Source: Alkaliphilus pronyensis
GTDB lineage: Bacteria; Bacillota; Clostridia; Peptostreptococcales; Natronincolaceae
Assembly: GCF_009017275.1 (NCBI RefSeq)
Contig: NZ_WBZC01000003.1
Location: 40,670 to 104,669 of the forward strand
Length of the DNA stretch: 64,000 nt
Direction of reading: 5' to 3'
Both the position numbers and the translations under genes were made by a program. Under the pieces are notes generated by a model. The model ran no database searches and was not told the DNA's origin. It saw nothing but the letters and a program-made list of their open reading frames with translations. Shown here piece by piece: positions 25,945-35,380 of the stretch; the first letter of the stretch is position 1; every line of letters begins with the position of its first letter.

Positions 25945-26044
25945 TGTTGAGTACGGAGATATAATTAAATATAAACCGAACCTTTAAGCCATAATATGAA
26001 TAAAATAAAGTTGATAGGCTATTTTAAAAAGGAGGTTTATATTT

Positions 26045-27118
26045 ATGAGTATGATAGGTAACATAAAGCGTTTATTTCCTGGTGGAAACACATCAATTGG
26101 CTTTTATTCATACTATAACTATGTTATTGACCTAAAGGAAGCCAACAGGGTTTACCTTATTAAAGGTGGTCCAGGGGTTGGAAAATCGCAGCTAATGAAA
26201 AATATAGGTAAAGCTTTAGTTGACAAGGGCTACGATGCAGAATTTCATCATTGCTCTGCTGACCCAGATAGTATTGATGCAGTGGTTTTTCCAAAGCTTA
26301 GAATTGCTTTAATAGATGGGACGTCACCCCATGTTATTGATCCTAAATACCCTGGGGCAGTAGATGAGATAATAAACCTCGGTGATTTCTGGGATGAGAA
26401 GGCTTTAATTGAAAACCGAGAAAAAATAATTAAATCAACAGATGATAATGGAAAAATATATAAAAGAGTGTACAGTTATTTAGGTGCAGCCAAAAGAATA
26501 AAGGATGACATTGAATGGATTTATAATGAAGCACTATTAAGCCATAAAATTAAAGAAAAAATAAAGCAAATCAAAGAAGCTTACTTAAGTGATATTCAAG
26601 ATCAACATAAAATATCTAAGCAAAGACATCTGTTTGGTAGTGCATATACCCATAAGGGACACATTAATTTTGGTAATACCTACTTAAATGAAAGCAAAAC
26701 CCTCTATATTGAAGGAAGTAGTATACTTATTAATTCAGACATATTATATGCTTTCAGTAATTACTTTATTGATATGGGATACGATGTACATATGTATCAT
26801 CATCCCCTTGTACCAGATAAGCTAGAATCAATAGTAATTCCAGAAGTTAAAACTGCAATTACAACGTTAAGTGGAATTTCTGATAGCAAAATTATAAGCA
26901 CTGATGATTTTTATGATAATAGTAAATTACTGGACTATAAAGAGCAGCTGGAAGAAAGTAATAGCATTTTTAAGATGTTGATGGAAATAGTATTCGATAA
27001 TTTAAAAAGAACTAAGGTTAACCACGACTTAATTGAATCCTTTTATATCCCTAATATATCCTTTAATGGTGTAGATAGAATTAAGGAAGACCTAATAGAA
27101 AAAATAGTATCTAATTAA
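26045..27118 (+). CDS. P-loop ATPase of unknown role (PRK06851-like)
   Basis: A 357-residue protein matching a clostridial/bacillar family of uncharacterised NTPases. Near the N-terminus, LFPGGNTSIGFYSYYNYV is followed by a Walker A motif KGGPGVGKSQLMK and by HHCSADPDSIDAVVFPKL. GTSPHVIDPKYPGAVDEI is also conserved. The family is a tandem duplication. The second half repeats the layout (LFGSAYTHKGHINFGN, then MYHHPLVPDKLESIVIPE), but its expected P-loop reads IEGSSILINSD, so only the first site should bind nucleotide. A strong AAGGAGG site precedes the ATG. Its function is not known to me. Confidence 0.75.
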   Translation: MSMIGNIKRLFPGGNTSIGFYSYYNYVIDLKEANRVYLIKGGPGVGKSQLMKNIGKALVDKGYDAEFHHCSADPDSIDAVVFPKLRIALIDGTSPHVIDPKYPGAVDEIINLGDFWDEKALIENREKIIKSTDDNGKIYKRVYSYLGAAKRIKDDIEWIYNEALLSHKIKEKIKQIKEAYLSDIQDQHKISKQRHLFGSAYTHKGHINFGNTYLNESKTLYIEGSSILINSDILYAFSNYFIDMGYDVHMYHHPLVPDKLESIVIPEVKTAITTLSGISDSKIISTDDFYDNSKLLDYKEQLEESNSIFKMLMEIVFDNLKRTKVNHDLIESFYIPNISFNGVDRIKEDLIEKIVSN

Positions 27119-27183
27119 CATTAATAAAGAAATATCGTGAAATATTGACTAATGAACGTTATTTTAAAATGTTGTAAATGTAG

Positions 27184-27213
27184 AAAACAGCCAGATACAA
27201 AGCTGTTTTTTAC
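27184..27213 (+). terminator. Intrinsic terminator behind the P-loop ATPase gene
   Basis: AAACAGC (27185-27191) pairs with GCTGTTT around CAGATACAAA and is followed by TTTACTTTTTTC. It separates the ATPase gene from the kinase gene. Confidence 0.7.
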
Positions 27214-27350
27214 TTTTTTCATTTACCTATATCAAAAAAAATAGTAACAATTATTTTTGCAATTTTAAAGGAATTACAAGAAAAATATGGAATATTGAAA
27301 TAGGTCTAAAAAACTATTTGTGTATTAGATTTTACATTGGAGGGGGAAAA

Positions 27351-28706
27351 ATGGAACAAGACGAGATGCTTTTGGGGGTACAAGACTATTGTCATATAAT
27401 AAATAATATGACGGATGGATATTCATATTGCAAATTAACCACAGATGAAGAAGGAAATCCTATAGACTATATGTTCCTTCAAGTTAACCATGCCTTCTTA
27501 GAAAAGTTAGGGTTAACAAATAATGAAGTGATAGGTAAACCAGCATCGGAAGTAATAGCCAATTTTAAAGCAGAGGAATCAGACCTGCTTCAATTGTTCT
27601 CACAGGTTGCTTTACATGGAGAAAGAAGAAGGTTGAAAAAATATTTTAGCATTCTTAAAGAATGGTGTATAGTGACTGTAGATAGCTATAAAAGGGGCTA
27701 TTTTATTGTAATTTATCATTTTCTTTCAACAGCAGAAAGTAACCAGGATGTAACGCCAGACTCATACAAAGAAGAAAACTTTACATATTTTAATAATGCC
27801 ATTATTAATGAATTTGGATATAAGGATTCATACATTGAAAATCAGACAAAGGATTTAAAAAATAGACTAGAGGAAAAAGGAGCCTATTTACAAAAGCTAC
27901 TGGAATATGACAAGCTTAAAACCGACTTTTTTTCAAATATATCCCATGAGTTTAAAACTCCTTTAAATGTTATACTAGGAACTTTGCAATTGTTAAATCT
28001 ATACTTTAAGGATAACAGCTCACTAGATAAGAGGGTTAAGCAAAAAGTTAGAGTAATCCAGCAAAATTGTTATCGCCTATTGAAGCTAGTTAATAACTTG
28101 GTTGATATAACTAAAATAGACGGTGGCTACTATGAAATAAGCCTTGAAAACCACAATATAGTAGAAATTATAAAGGTTATTACATATTCTGTTAAGGATT
28201 ATATTGAGGAGAAGGGTATTTATTTCGAATTTTATTCTGAAGAAGAGGAAATAGTAACTGCCTGTGACCCAGATCAAATAGAAAGAATTATGCTAAATTT
28301 GCTATCTAATGCAATTAAGTTTACAAAGCCTGAAGGAAGAATTACTATATCAATTAAGAAAAGAAAGGATAGCCTTCTAGTAATTGTAAAGGATACAGGT
28401 GTAGGAATACCTGAAGACAAACTAGAGCTTGTTTTTGAGCGGTTTATGCAGGCTAATAAAACCTTTTCAAGAAATAATGGAAGTGGTATAGGCTTAGCAT
28501 TAGTAAAGCTATTGGTAGAGCTTCATAAGGGAAGTATTAGAGTAGAAAGCAAATTAAATGAAGGTAGTGAATTTATTATTAGACTCCCGATTTATACTCT
28601 TGACTATGAAGTCAATGAAAAGGAAAATGTTATGGAGGTTCAAAAAGAACCAATTGAAAAAATCCATATTGAGTTTTCTGACATTTATTTTAATCAGAAT
28701 TATTAG
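27351..28706 (+). CDS. PAS-domain sensor histidine kinase (orphan)
   Basis: A 451-residue, apparently soluble kinase. A PAS-like domain at about residues 12-110 (NNMTDGYSYCKLTTDEEGNP, then NEVIGKPASEVI) is followed by a HisKA helix pair with the phospho-acceptor in FFSNISHEFKTPLNVILG. The HATPase domain has N-box LLSNAIKFT, G1 VKDTGVGIPEDKL and G2 GSGIGLALVKLL. No membrane segment or response-regulator gene is near. It might feed the sporulation phosphorelay, as many clostridial orphan kinases do, but nothing in the sequence shows this. The ATG behind GGAGGGGG is chosen over a frame opening at 27318. Confidence 0.88.
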   Translation: MEQDEMLLGVQDYCHIINNMTDGYSYCKLTTDEEGNPIDYMFLQVNHAFLEKLGLTNNEVIGKPASEVIANFKAEESDLLQLFSQVALHGERRRLKKYFSILKEWCIVTVDSYKRGYFIVIYHFLSTAESNQDVTPDSYKEENFTYFNNAIINEFGYKDSYIENQTKDLKNRLEEKGAYLQKLLEYDKLKTDFFSNISHEFKTPLNVILGTLQLLNLYFKDNSSLDKRVKQKVRVIQQNCYRLLKLVNNLVDITKIDGGYYEISLENHNIVEIIKVITYSVKDYIEEKGIYFEFYSEEEEIVTACDPDQIERIMLNLLSNAIKFTKPEGRITISIKKRKDSLLVIVKDTGVGIPEDKLELVFERFMQANKTFSRNNGSGIGLALVKLLVELHKGSIRVESKLNEGSEFIIRLPIYTLDYEVNEKENVMEVQKEPIEKIHIEFSDIYFNQNY

Positions 28707-28776
28707 ATGATGAATTACAGCTATTGCCATAATTACTATTTATACTAAGATAAGTGTACTATTTTCTGATAAAAAA

Positions 28777-28806
28777 GACCTTCAATGATATGAAGGTCTA
28801 CTGTTT
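28777..28806. terminator. Bidirectional terminator between kinase and pgpA-like gene
   Basis: GACCTTC-AATGATAT-GAAGGTC is a 7-bp stem with TACTGTTTTTTGG after it on the plus strand and a T-run (complement of AAAAAA) on the minus strand. It can serve both convergent genes. Confidence 0.75.
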
Positions 28807-28831
28807 TTTGGTAGGATGTATAATAGGCATA

Positions 28832-29302
28832 TTACCCACGGGGTGCAGATGAATGTGCCATTCTTGAGCATGCAGCAGCCACAACACCTGCAAGCAAATC
28901 ATCTAGGAATGTATTTACTTGGCCATTTTTCATCTTATCAATCTCTCCAATAATACCAGGCTTAACCTTATCTAGGTATCCAAAGTTAGTAAAGCCTATA
29001 GAGCCATAAATATTTGTTATACTTAAGGCTAATATCTCGTCAATACCATAAAGTGAATCATCCTTTTTTAGAATAGAAAGTAGAGGCTCTTCAATAGCAT
29101 TGTTCTCTGTCAATATATCCAGCTGTATACCAGTTAATATTGCATTTTGCACCTCTCTTTTATCCAAAACCTTATGTAAATTGTATAAGGCATCCTCGAT
29201 AGTAGTTGGAATGTACTTTTTTTGCAAATCAAATACTAGCTCTGCCATATCCTCAAGGGCTACACCCCTGTCTTTTAGCTTTTCTATTACTAAATCCTTC
29301 AT
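28832..29302 (-). CDS. Phosphatidylglycerophosphatase A-like protein (YutG-like)
   Basis: A 156-residue protein of the PgpA-like family. The C-terminal FLDDLLAGVVAAACSRMAH corresponds to the conserved D-D-x-x-AG region of PgpA, and GFTNFGYLDKVKPG is seen in the small soluble Gram-positive members. Such proteins are thought to remove phosphate from phosphatidylglycerophosphate, but the short YutG-like version lacks the membrane helices of E. coli PgpA and is only inferred to act this way. The helical N-terminus (about 60 residues) is specific to this group. An AAAGGAGGG site supports the start. It is divergent from the amidohydrolase gene. Confidence 0.75.
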   Translation of the reverse strand: MKDLVIEKLKDRGVALEDMAELVFDLQKKYIPTTIEDALYNLHKVLDKREVQNAILTGIQLDILTENNAIEEPLLSILKKDDSLYGIDEILALSITNIYGSIGFTNFGYLDKVKPGIIGEIDKMKNGQVNTFLDDLLAGVVAAACSRMAHSSAPRG

Positions 29303-29448
29303 TATTAATTCCCTCCTTTATATATGCATATAAAATAATTACAATAAATATATCATAAAGAAAAGTATTCTTCAAAAATTACTAATTATACAAATAAAAA
29401 GTAAAGTATGCTAGTATAAGTATAACAACAAATGATAGGAGGCAAACT

Positions 29449-31065
29449 GTGGAAAATAATACTATATATATAAACGGAAATATAATAACCATGGATGATG
29501 AACAGCCTAAGGCTGAAGCTATTTATGTTAAGGGAGATAGCTTTTATAGGGTAGGTAGTGTAAAAGAAGTTATGTCTTATTCAGATGATAATACTAGAGT
29601 TATTGATTTAAAGAATCAAACTGTTCTGCCTGGTATGAATGATAGCCATATGCATCTTATAAGCTATGCACTATCAACAAAGAAGGTAGATCTGCGGCAC
29701 TGTAAATCATTGGAGGATATAAAAAATAGCATTAATGAGTACTTGAAAAAAGATGAGTTCTTCTTTGGTGACTGGATAGTTGGTCATGGTTGGAATGATG
29801 AAGACTTTAAGGATAGAGGGTATCCTATTGCAGAGTTTTTAGATGAAATATGTAGGGATAGACCTATATATTTATCAAGAGCATGCTATCATATTGCTGC
29901 TGTAAATACCAAGGCTTTAGAGCTAGCCAACATAAATAGAAAAACTTTGGACCCTGATGGAGGGAAAATAGATCGTGATAATGCAGGTAATCCAACAGGA
30001 ATTTTAAGAGAAAATGCACTGCTATTAGCCTATAATACTATCCCTATGCCTAAAGATATTAAGCAAATTAAAGAGCTAATAAAAGCAGGAATAAATGATG
30101 CCTTAAAAATGGGCTTAACATCAATTCAAACCGACGATTTTAAACATGTAGGAGGCTATGAAAAGGTTCTTAAGGCATATAAAGAATTGGAAAAGGAAGG
30201 GGAGCTGGATTTAAGGTTAAACCTCCAAATGCTATTATATTTAGAAGAGCTAGAGGGCTTTTTAAAGCTGGGAATTATAACAGGAGAAGGTAGTAATATT
30301 CTAAAATATGGCCCCTTAAAGGTATTAGCCGATGGCTCTTTAGGTGGTAAAACTGCTGCGTTAGAGAACCCATATGAGGAAGATGAGGATAACTATGGAA
30401 TTCTAATATATGAAAGTGAGAAGCTAGAGGCTCTTTTGAAGTTAGCCTCTGATAATGGATTACAGTTGGCTGTTCATGCCATTGGTGATGGAGCAATGAA
30501 CCAGCTATTAACAATATATGATAAGCTTTATAAAAACAAGAAGCAACATAGAGCCAGACTTATTCATTGCCAAATAACTAATCCTAAAATAATTAGTAAG
30601 ATGAAGAATTTAGAAGTAATAGCCGACATTCAACCTAGTTTTTTAATGACTGATATGAAAATGCTATTTGATAGAATAGGTGAAGGAAGAGCTAAGGATA
30701 GCTATAGCTGGAAATCAATGCTTAAAAATGGAGTTGTAGTTGCTGGGGGTTCTGATAGTCCTATTGAATCCTTTAACCCATTCTTAGGTATTTATGCTGC
30801 TGTAACTAGAAAAGACATGGAGGAGAAGCCAGAAGGTGGATGGTATCCAGAAGAGAGTCTAACACTAGAAGAAGCAATTAAAATATATACAGTAGGCAGT
30901 AGCTATGCAAGCTTTGAAGAAAACTATAAAGGAAAAATTAAAGAAGGTCATTTAGCAGATTTCATTGTGTTAGATAGAGATATAAGCAAAATATCTCCTT
31001 TAGATATTAAAAATATAAAGGTTAAAGCTACTTATGTAGGTGGAGTAGAAAAATATAGAGGGTAA
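29449..31065 (+). CDS. YtcJ-like amidohydrolase
   Basis: A 538-residue metal-dependent hydrolase of the amidohydrolase_3 group. The small N-terminal beta domain ends in TVLPGMNDSHMHL, where the H-x-H pair binds metal. LADGSLGGKTAALENPY, LAVHAIGDGAMNQLL, RLIHCQI and GGSDSPIESFNPFLGIYAAV supply the other conserved positions. Relatives hydrolyse N-substituted formamides or other amides; the true substrate cannot be told. It is cytosolic, with no signal peptide. The start is GTG with an AGGAGG site. It stands alone and ends at a strong palindromic terminator. Confidence 0.88.
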   Translation: MENNTIYINGNIITMDDEQPKAEAIYVKGDSFYRVGSVKEVMSYSDDNTRVIDLKNQTVLPGMNDSHMHLISYALSTKKVDLRHCKSLEDIKNSINEYLKKDEFFFGDWIVGHGWNDEDFKDRGYPIAEFLDEICRDRPIYLSRACYHIAAVNTKALELANINRKTLDPDGGKIDRDNAGNPTGILRENALLLAYNTIPMPKDIKQIKELIKAGINDALKMGLTSIQTDDFKHVGGYEKVLKAYKELEKEGELDLRLNLQMLLYLEELEGFLKLGIITGEGSNILKYGPLKVLADGSLGGKTAALENPYEEDEDNYGILIYESEKLEALLKLASDNGLQLAVHAIGDGAMNQLLTIYDKLYKNKKQHRARLIHCQITNPKIISKMKNLEVIADIQPSFLMTDMKMLFDRIGEGRAKDSYSWKSMLKNGVVVAGGSDSPIESFNPFLGIYAAVTRKDMEEKPEGGWYPEESLTLEEAIKIYTVGSSYASFEENYKGKIKEGHLADFIVLDRDISKISPLDIKNIKVKATYVGGVEKYRG

Positions 31066-31079
31066 ATAATTGTCTTAGT

Positions 31080-31115
31080 TTTAAGGGTTATTAGAATAAC
31101 TAATAACCCTTAAAC
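31080..31115. terminator. Bidirectional terminator hairpin
   Basis: TTAAGGGTTATTAG-AATAA-CTAATAACCCTTAA is a perfect 14-bp inverted repeat between the convergent amidohydrolase gene and the gene at 31122. T-rich runs on each side are short. Confidence 0.65.
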
Positions 31116-31121
31116 ACCAAG

Positions 31122-31628
31122 CTATTGCGATAGTATGCTACTTAATTTCCATTCTCCCTTTTCTTCTGTAAATATCATTGTAATAACTGGTATATATTCG
31201 GCATCCTTTAGAATTATTTCATATCCTGTTTCAAAGGTTTTTCTATTGGGTGAAAGCTCATAATATCTTTGTCTTAATACTGTAGGTGCCTCTGAAATAT
31301 GGCTAAAATCAAAAATGAATTCTTTATTATCCTCTTTAAATATTAGCTTATCTTCTAAAACCTCAGTACTACTGGTTACTGCATTCTTTATGGTGTCTAA
31401 ATCTTTTTCATTCATTGCAGCATATATTTTTCTTGCCATTAAGTCTAGTTTGTTCCTCAGTTCATATTGAGCGGTATAATACTCTTTAATAGCTTGATTC
31501 TCTGTTTCTAATTCTTCTATTCTGTTTTGTAGAATTGTAATTTCAGCGGTATTGTATCTAAAATAAGAGAAACTGACAATTAATACTACTACAACAATAA
31601 TAAAAACTAGTAACTTGTTTATATGCAT
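31122..31628 (-). CDS. Unknown membrane-anchored coiled-coil protein
   Basis: A 168-residue protein with one N-terminal membrane helix (MHINKLLVFIIVVVVLIVSF) followed by a coiled-coil stretch (ITILQNRIEELETENQAIKE) and a C-terminal domain of about 110 residues. That domain ends VPVITMIFTEEKGEWKLSSI, a pattern common in small exported domains such as NTF2-like or DUF4829 proteins. The ATG at 31628 is used because GGAGGC lies before it; the open frame extends upstream to 31682 without support. It is likely exported and anchored. Function unknown. Confidence 0.6.
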   Translation of the reverse strand: MHINKLLVFIIVVVVLIVSFSYFRYNTAEITILQNRIEELETENQAIKEYYTAQYELRNKLDLMARKIYAAMNEKDLDTIKNAVTSSTEVLEDKLIFKEDNKEFIFDFSHISEAPTVLRQRYYELSPNRKTFETGYEIILKDAEYIPVITMIFTEEKGEWKLSSILSQ

Positions 31629-31747
31629 GGTTTGCCTCCTGATATTAAAATGTAAATATAAGTAAATTATATCATAATACAATATTAAAAAAACCTTAAT
31701 CTCAGAAATGTAATAAAATTGTAATTATATTTTATAATTAAATAAGC

Positions 31748-31775
31748 AAAGGCTGCCGGAATGTCAGCAGCCCTT
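31748..31775. terminator. Hairpin downstream of alaX
   Basis: GGCTGC-CGGAATGTCA-GCAGCC forms a 6-bp stem. On the minus strand it follows the alaX stop by about 50 bases, with TTTGCTTATTTAATTAT behind it. It is a probable terminator for leftward transcription. Confidence 0.5.
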
Positions 31776-31788
31776 AAGTCTTATTATA

Positions 31789-31825
31789 GACTGATGAAAC
31801 AATTTAACTATTTCATCAGTCTAAC
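31789..31825. terminator. 12-bp hairpin directly behind alaX
   Basis: AGACTGATGAAA and TTTCATCAGTCT pair perfectly around CAATTTAACTA, starting one or two bases after the alaX stop on the minus strand. No strong T-run follows, so it may mainly protect the message end. Confidence 0.5.
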
Positions 31826-31826
31826 A

Positions 31827-33035
31827 TTAAACATATTCATGCTTTAGCTTCATAATAGCAGCCTGTAAAAGACCTTCAAGATTATTTCCATTAACTCCTC
31901 CACCTTGAGCAGTTACTGAGGTTCCTCCACCTTTACCATCAATTAAAGGAATAACTTCTTTTAAAAGCTTATTCATATCTATATTGACATCACTTGAACG
32001 GGTAAAGACCACCTGTACCTTTTGGTTTTTAGCTGCCAGTAGAGCTATAGTTTTAGGATACCCATTTATTAGTGAAGACAATAGCTGTAGATGCTTCATA
32101 TCCTTATTTTCAAACATCTTAACAATTATTGAATAATCCTTAATTTTATCTGCATTATTATAATAGTCATTGACTTCATAATCTAACAGGGTTTTATTCA
32201 GCTGATTAAGCCTTTTATTCATGCTTCTGTTTTCCAGATAAACCCTCTCTACAGCCTCAAAGGTCTCAGCATTTGGTACGGATAGAATATTTGAGATTGA
32301 ATTAATTGCTTCATTCTTCAACTGATAATCCCTAAAGGCCCTTAAACCGCAAAGAAATTCTACCCTAGCAATTCCCCGTATTTTTTCCAGCTTTATTATT
32401 TTTATTACTCCTACTTCACCAGTATGACTTAGATGAGTACCACCACATGGTGTACAGTCAACATTTTTAACTTCTATTAAGCGAATGTTTTCTTCTACTG
32501 CTGGTACCTTTCTTAAGGGTAGGCTGCTTAGCTCTTCATCTGAAGGATATAAAGCAGATACTGGAAGGTTTAAGTATATAATATTATTGGCTTCCTCTTC
32601 CACCAAGCTTAGCTCATCTAAAGTGAAGGAATCCCTGGGCAAATCTATTGTTACAGCCTCTTTACCGAGGTGAAAGCCAACTGTATTACAATTAAACCTC
32701 CTATAAAAAACTGATGATAAAATATGCTGCCCTAGATGCTGCTGCATAAAATCATGTCTTCTTTTCCAATTTACGGTACATTTCACTTGATTTTTTTCTG
32801 TTGGTTTACTATTCACCCTATGATATATTTTACCCTCGGTTTCAAACACATAGTCTACATAAGCAGAGGCTATCTCTCCTTCATCATTTGGTTGTCCACC
32901 ACCTTCAGGATAAAAGGCTGTTTCTGCTAGTTCAATTAAGTATTTACCATTGTTTTCTTTATCCTCTTCAATTGAAAGGATGTCTGTAGTAAAGCTAGTT
33001 AAATATTGATCTTCCCAAAAAAGCTTTCTTGTCAT
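31827..33035 (-). CDS. alaX: Alanyl-tRNA editing protein AlaX (long form)
   Basis: A 402-residue free-standing editing protein that removes wrongly attached serine or glycine from tRNA(Ala). It has the AlaRS-like N-terminal domain (FYPEGGGQPNDEGEI), the zinc site HLGQH with CGGTH about 100 residues on, and a C-terminal DHHA1-type domain ending in GKGGGTSVTAQGGG. The DHHA1 part marks the long AlaX-L class. The ATG at 33035 is chosen since GGGGTGG is five bases before it; a GTG three codons upstream overlaps that site. It is cytosolic and monocistronic. Confidence 0.9.
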   Translation of the reverse strand: MTRKLFWEDQYLTSFTTDILSIEEDKENNGKYLIELAETAFYPEGGGQPNDEGEIASAYVDYVFETEGKIYHRVNSKPTEKNQVKCTVNWKRRHDFMQQHLGQHILSSVFYRRFNCNTVGFHLGKEAVTIDLPRDSFTLDELSLVEEEANNIIYLNLPVSALYPSDEELSSLPLRKVPAVEENIRLIEVKNVDCTPCGGTHLSHTGEVGVIKIIKLEKIRGIARVEFLCGLRAFRDYQLKNEAINSISNILSVPNAETFEAVERVYLENRSMNKRLNQLNKTLLDYEVNDYYNNADKIKDYSIIVKMFENKDMKHLQLLSSLINGYPKTIALLAAKNQKVQVVFTRSSDVNIDMNKLLKEVIPLIDGKGGGTSVTAQGGGVNGNNLEGLLQAAIMKLKHEYV

Positions 33036-33079
33036 TCTATCCACCCCATATACTCTTAAAATTACTATATATGATTATA

Positions 33080-34078
33080 TCACTGATATAGGGTTTCAAA
33101 CATACCTTTTAATGATTTTTTTGGAAGATAAAAAACTTCGCCATTAGTATTAATGAGCCTGTAGTTTTGATTATTTATGTTATAAAAGAACTTAAGATTA
33201 TCCTGGGAATCTTCTATTACTGCTGTTTTATGTTTAAATACAGACTGTGATACCTCCCCCAATATAAAGTAATTAAACTCATGGCTCCAATAATAGGATT
33301 GCTTAAAGGTTTTGTTTTCTGTTAAAATAAAATCATCTTCTGTTGGAAATGTACTAGAATTGGCAGTATATTTATGTAGACTAGTTATCGAATTAACCTT
33401 GATCTTATCATTTGTAACAAAGTTTATTGCTGTTTCTTCTATAACCTTATTCCAAGTGTTTTTGCTTCCTTCGGGAGAAAGCCAGCCTTCATTGTATATT
33501 TCCTCATAGTATAGGGTTTTTTGCCATACCCTCTTAAAATCATCCACTATGTAATAATAAATATCTACAAACTCTTCATAAAAGAAGCCACCAAATTCTT
33601 CATCCAATACCTGGTATACTAAAAGCATTTTATGGGTTTGGGAAGGAATACTTAGAAATTCAACCTTCTCGACAGGAACTAAATTCTCTATATGGCTGTG
33701 GTACAGATACTCATCACCCATAAGGACAAAAACAACAGCAACAGATATATCCTTAGAGAGATTAAGTATAACTACTAACTGCTCAGTATCAATTGGTAAT
33801 ATTTTTTCTTTGTATACTTTAACATCAATATAGTTTATAAAATCCTCCCATGTGTTATAGTTTATTACCTTTAGTGTTATTCTAATTAAATGGGATTTAG
33901 CCTCCTCAGCTTCTGGCTTATTTAACTCCTCAATTAAACCAACAGGTACTTTATAGGATGCTGAGGGTAGGTATCGATAGGTTTTTAAATAATTTGAAGA
34001 GCTAGTAAAAAAATTGTATAAAACAAAACTACTGAAGGATATTATTAGTAGTAAAGGAATAAGAATAATTTTTTTCAT
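33080..34078 (-). CDS. Unknown exported protein
   Basis: A 332-residue protein with a basic start and one hydrophobic segment (MKKIILIPLLLIISFSSFVLY), probably a signal anchor, since no cleavage motif or lipobox is evident. The remainder is rich in Tyr, Glu and Lys and predicted mainly beta; motifs such as FFYEEFVDIYYYIVDDF are not known to me. The ATG at 34078 sits five bases behind GAGGTGG; the GTG at 34087 overlaps that site. It is transcribed in the direction of alaX, 45 bases away, and could share its message. Confidence 0.6.
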   Translation of the reverse strand: MKKIILIPLLLIISFSSFVLYNFFTSSSNYLKTYRYLPSASYKVPVGLIEELNKPEAEEAKSHLIRITLKVINYNTWEDFINYIDVKVYKEKILPIDTEQLVVILNLSKDISVAVVFVLMGDEYLYHSHIENLVPVEKVEFLSIPSQTHKMLLVYQVLDEEFGGFFYEEFVDIYYYIVDDFKRVWQKTLYYEEIYNEGWLSPEGSKNTWNKVIEETAINFVTNDKIKVNSITSLHKYTANSSTFPTEDDFILTENKTFKQSYYWSHEFNYFILGEVSQSVFKHKTAVIEDSQDNLKFFYNINNQNYRLINTNGEVFYLPKKSLKGMFETLYQ

Positions 34079-34205
34079 GCTATCCACCTCATTTAAATAT
34101 ATGACAATAAAACATAAACTATATTTAATTTTTATAATATAAGCCTTTAATATTAATATGTTACCTGTTATAATTTAAGGTATCAAAAAAGGAAGGTTGG
34201 GGTTT

Positions 34206-34634
34206 ATGAAAGGATTAACAGCTCAAAATGGCTTACAGTTTACTGTTGATATAGGCTTTAATATAATACTTGATTCCAGTGAATATAAGTGGTTTGAAAG
34301 ACACTTTGGAAATTTGATTAGCTATGATAGCAAGCTAATGGATACAGGAGTGAATATCTCCTTTAAAATAAATATAAATGAAGAGCTAAGCAGAATGGGA
34401 AGATTTAAAGATGTACCAAGTAAAACAGAAGTAAAAAGATACCTACCTATAGTTTTAACCAGTGATACATACCTTAAAAGTGACATTGTATTTCTTAAGA
34501 ATGTTAATCAGTACTATATTGAGAAGGAGAAGGCTAAAGGGAGAAGAATAACTAACGAAGCAATAAATGTTTTTGAGAAGGTAAAAGAATCAATTAATGA
34601 AGTAGAGATTAGTATCAATAATTTAATGCTATAA
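34206..34634 (+). CDS. Unknown small protein
   Basis: A 142-residue soluble protein without recognised motifs. It begins KGLTAQNGLQFTVDIGFN and ends in a charged helix (YYIEKEKAKGRRITNEAINV, then a short acidic tail). The ATG at 34206 lies nine bases after GGAAGG; the frame also opens at TTG 34197, which abuts the site. It is divergent from the exported protein gene and ends in a terminator shared with a convergent gene. No function is proposed. Confidence 0.55.
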   Translation: MKGLTAQNGLQFTVDIGFNIILDSSEYKWFERHFGNLISYDSKLMDTGVNISFKININEELSRMGRFKDVPSKTEVKRYLPIVLTSDTYLKSDIVFLKNVNQYYIEKEKAKGRRITNEAINVFEKVKESINEVEISINNLML

Positions 34635-34636
34635 TA

Positions 34637-34674
34637 AAAAACCTTAGGTTCTATAGAACTACTAAGGTTTGCTT
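34637..34674. terminator. Bidirectional terminator
   Basis: AAACCTTAG and CTAAGGTTT pair around GTTCTATAGAACTA, itself containing a GTTCTATAGAAC palindrome. TGCTTTTTTGC follows on the plus strand and a T-run lies on the minus strand. It serves the convergent genes on both sides. Confidence 0.7.
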
Positions 34675-35153
34675 TTTTGCTTTATATCTATCTTTACTTT
34701 TTCCCATTTATATTGCTTTGCAAGAAAAAGGGGATCTAACTGCTTTTCTAGTTTTTCCTGTTCCTCTATAATATCTAAAGTGTAGCTTAAGCTCATTCGT
34801 ACTATAATATCAGATATGTTTTTCCAATCATCTACACTTATACTATTATATGCATACTCTCTGGCAAAATCAATTCCATGATTAATCTTAAAGGGCTCCT
34901 TAAGGTTTAGATTATTAGCTAGGAAGCTTTTAAAGGTAAAATCAATAGTGTTCCTATTACTTAAATATTTCTTATATTGTTGCTTATAATAATATTTAAC
35001 ATTACTAAAAATAACCTCTTTATCCTTTAAAGCAAGGTTTTTAATACCTTCCTTTATTTCTTTAAAATCAATAGTATTAGCATCTGACAAATCAACACAT
35101 TTTCTTTGACTTTTTTTGCTTTGATAATTTTTTAGCCCTATAACTTTTGTCAA
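34662..35153 (-). CDS. Unknown small charged protein
   Basis: A 163-residue, Lys-rich, helical and soluble protein (for example FSNVKYYYKQQYKKYLSNRN). No domain is recognised and there is no signal sequence or membrane helix. The start is TTG behind a strong AAGGAGGG site, which supports it as a real gene. Its 3' end overlaps the shared terminator. It is divergent from the gene at 35381 across a 227-base gap. Confidence 0.55.
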   Translation of the reverse strand: MTKVIGLKNYQSKKSQRKCVDLSDANTIDFKEIKEGIKNLALKDKEVIFSNVKYYYKQQYKKYLSNRNTIDFTFKSFLANNLNLKEPFKINHGIDFAREYAYNSISVDDWKNISDIIVRMSLSYTLDIIEEQEKLEKQLDPLFLAKQYKWEKVKIDIKQKSKP

Positions 35154-35380
35154 AATAACCCTCCTTATGCTTGTCTGTCCTTATGTCATCACGTATAATG
35201 ATACATGGGCAAAGTATATTTTACAACATAGTTAATCCTCATATAGCTTAATTTGAAGTAATTAGAAGCTTATTAGGTATGCAATACAGCTTTTTATTCT
35301 ATTTTATATGGTTTATTAGTGTTACTATAGATTTGTTAGGGCTATAATCTAAATATAATATTAGTGGGGTGAAGTTGTCT

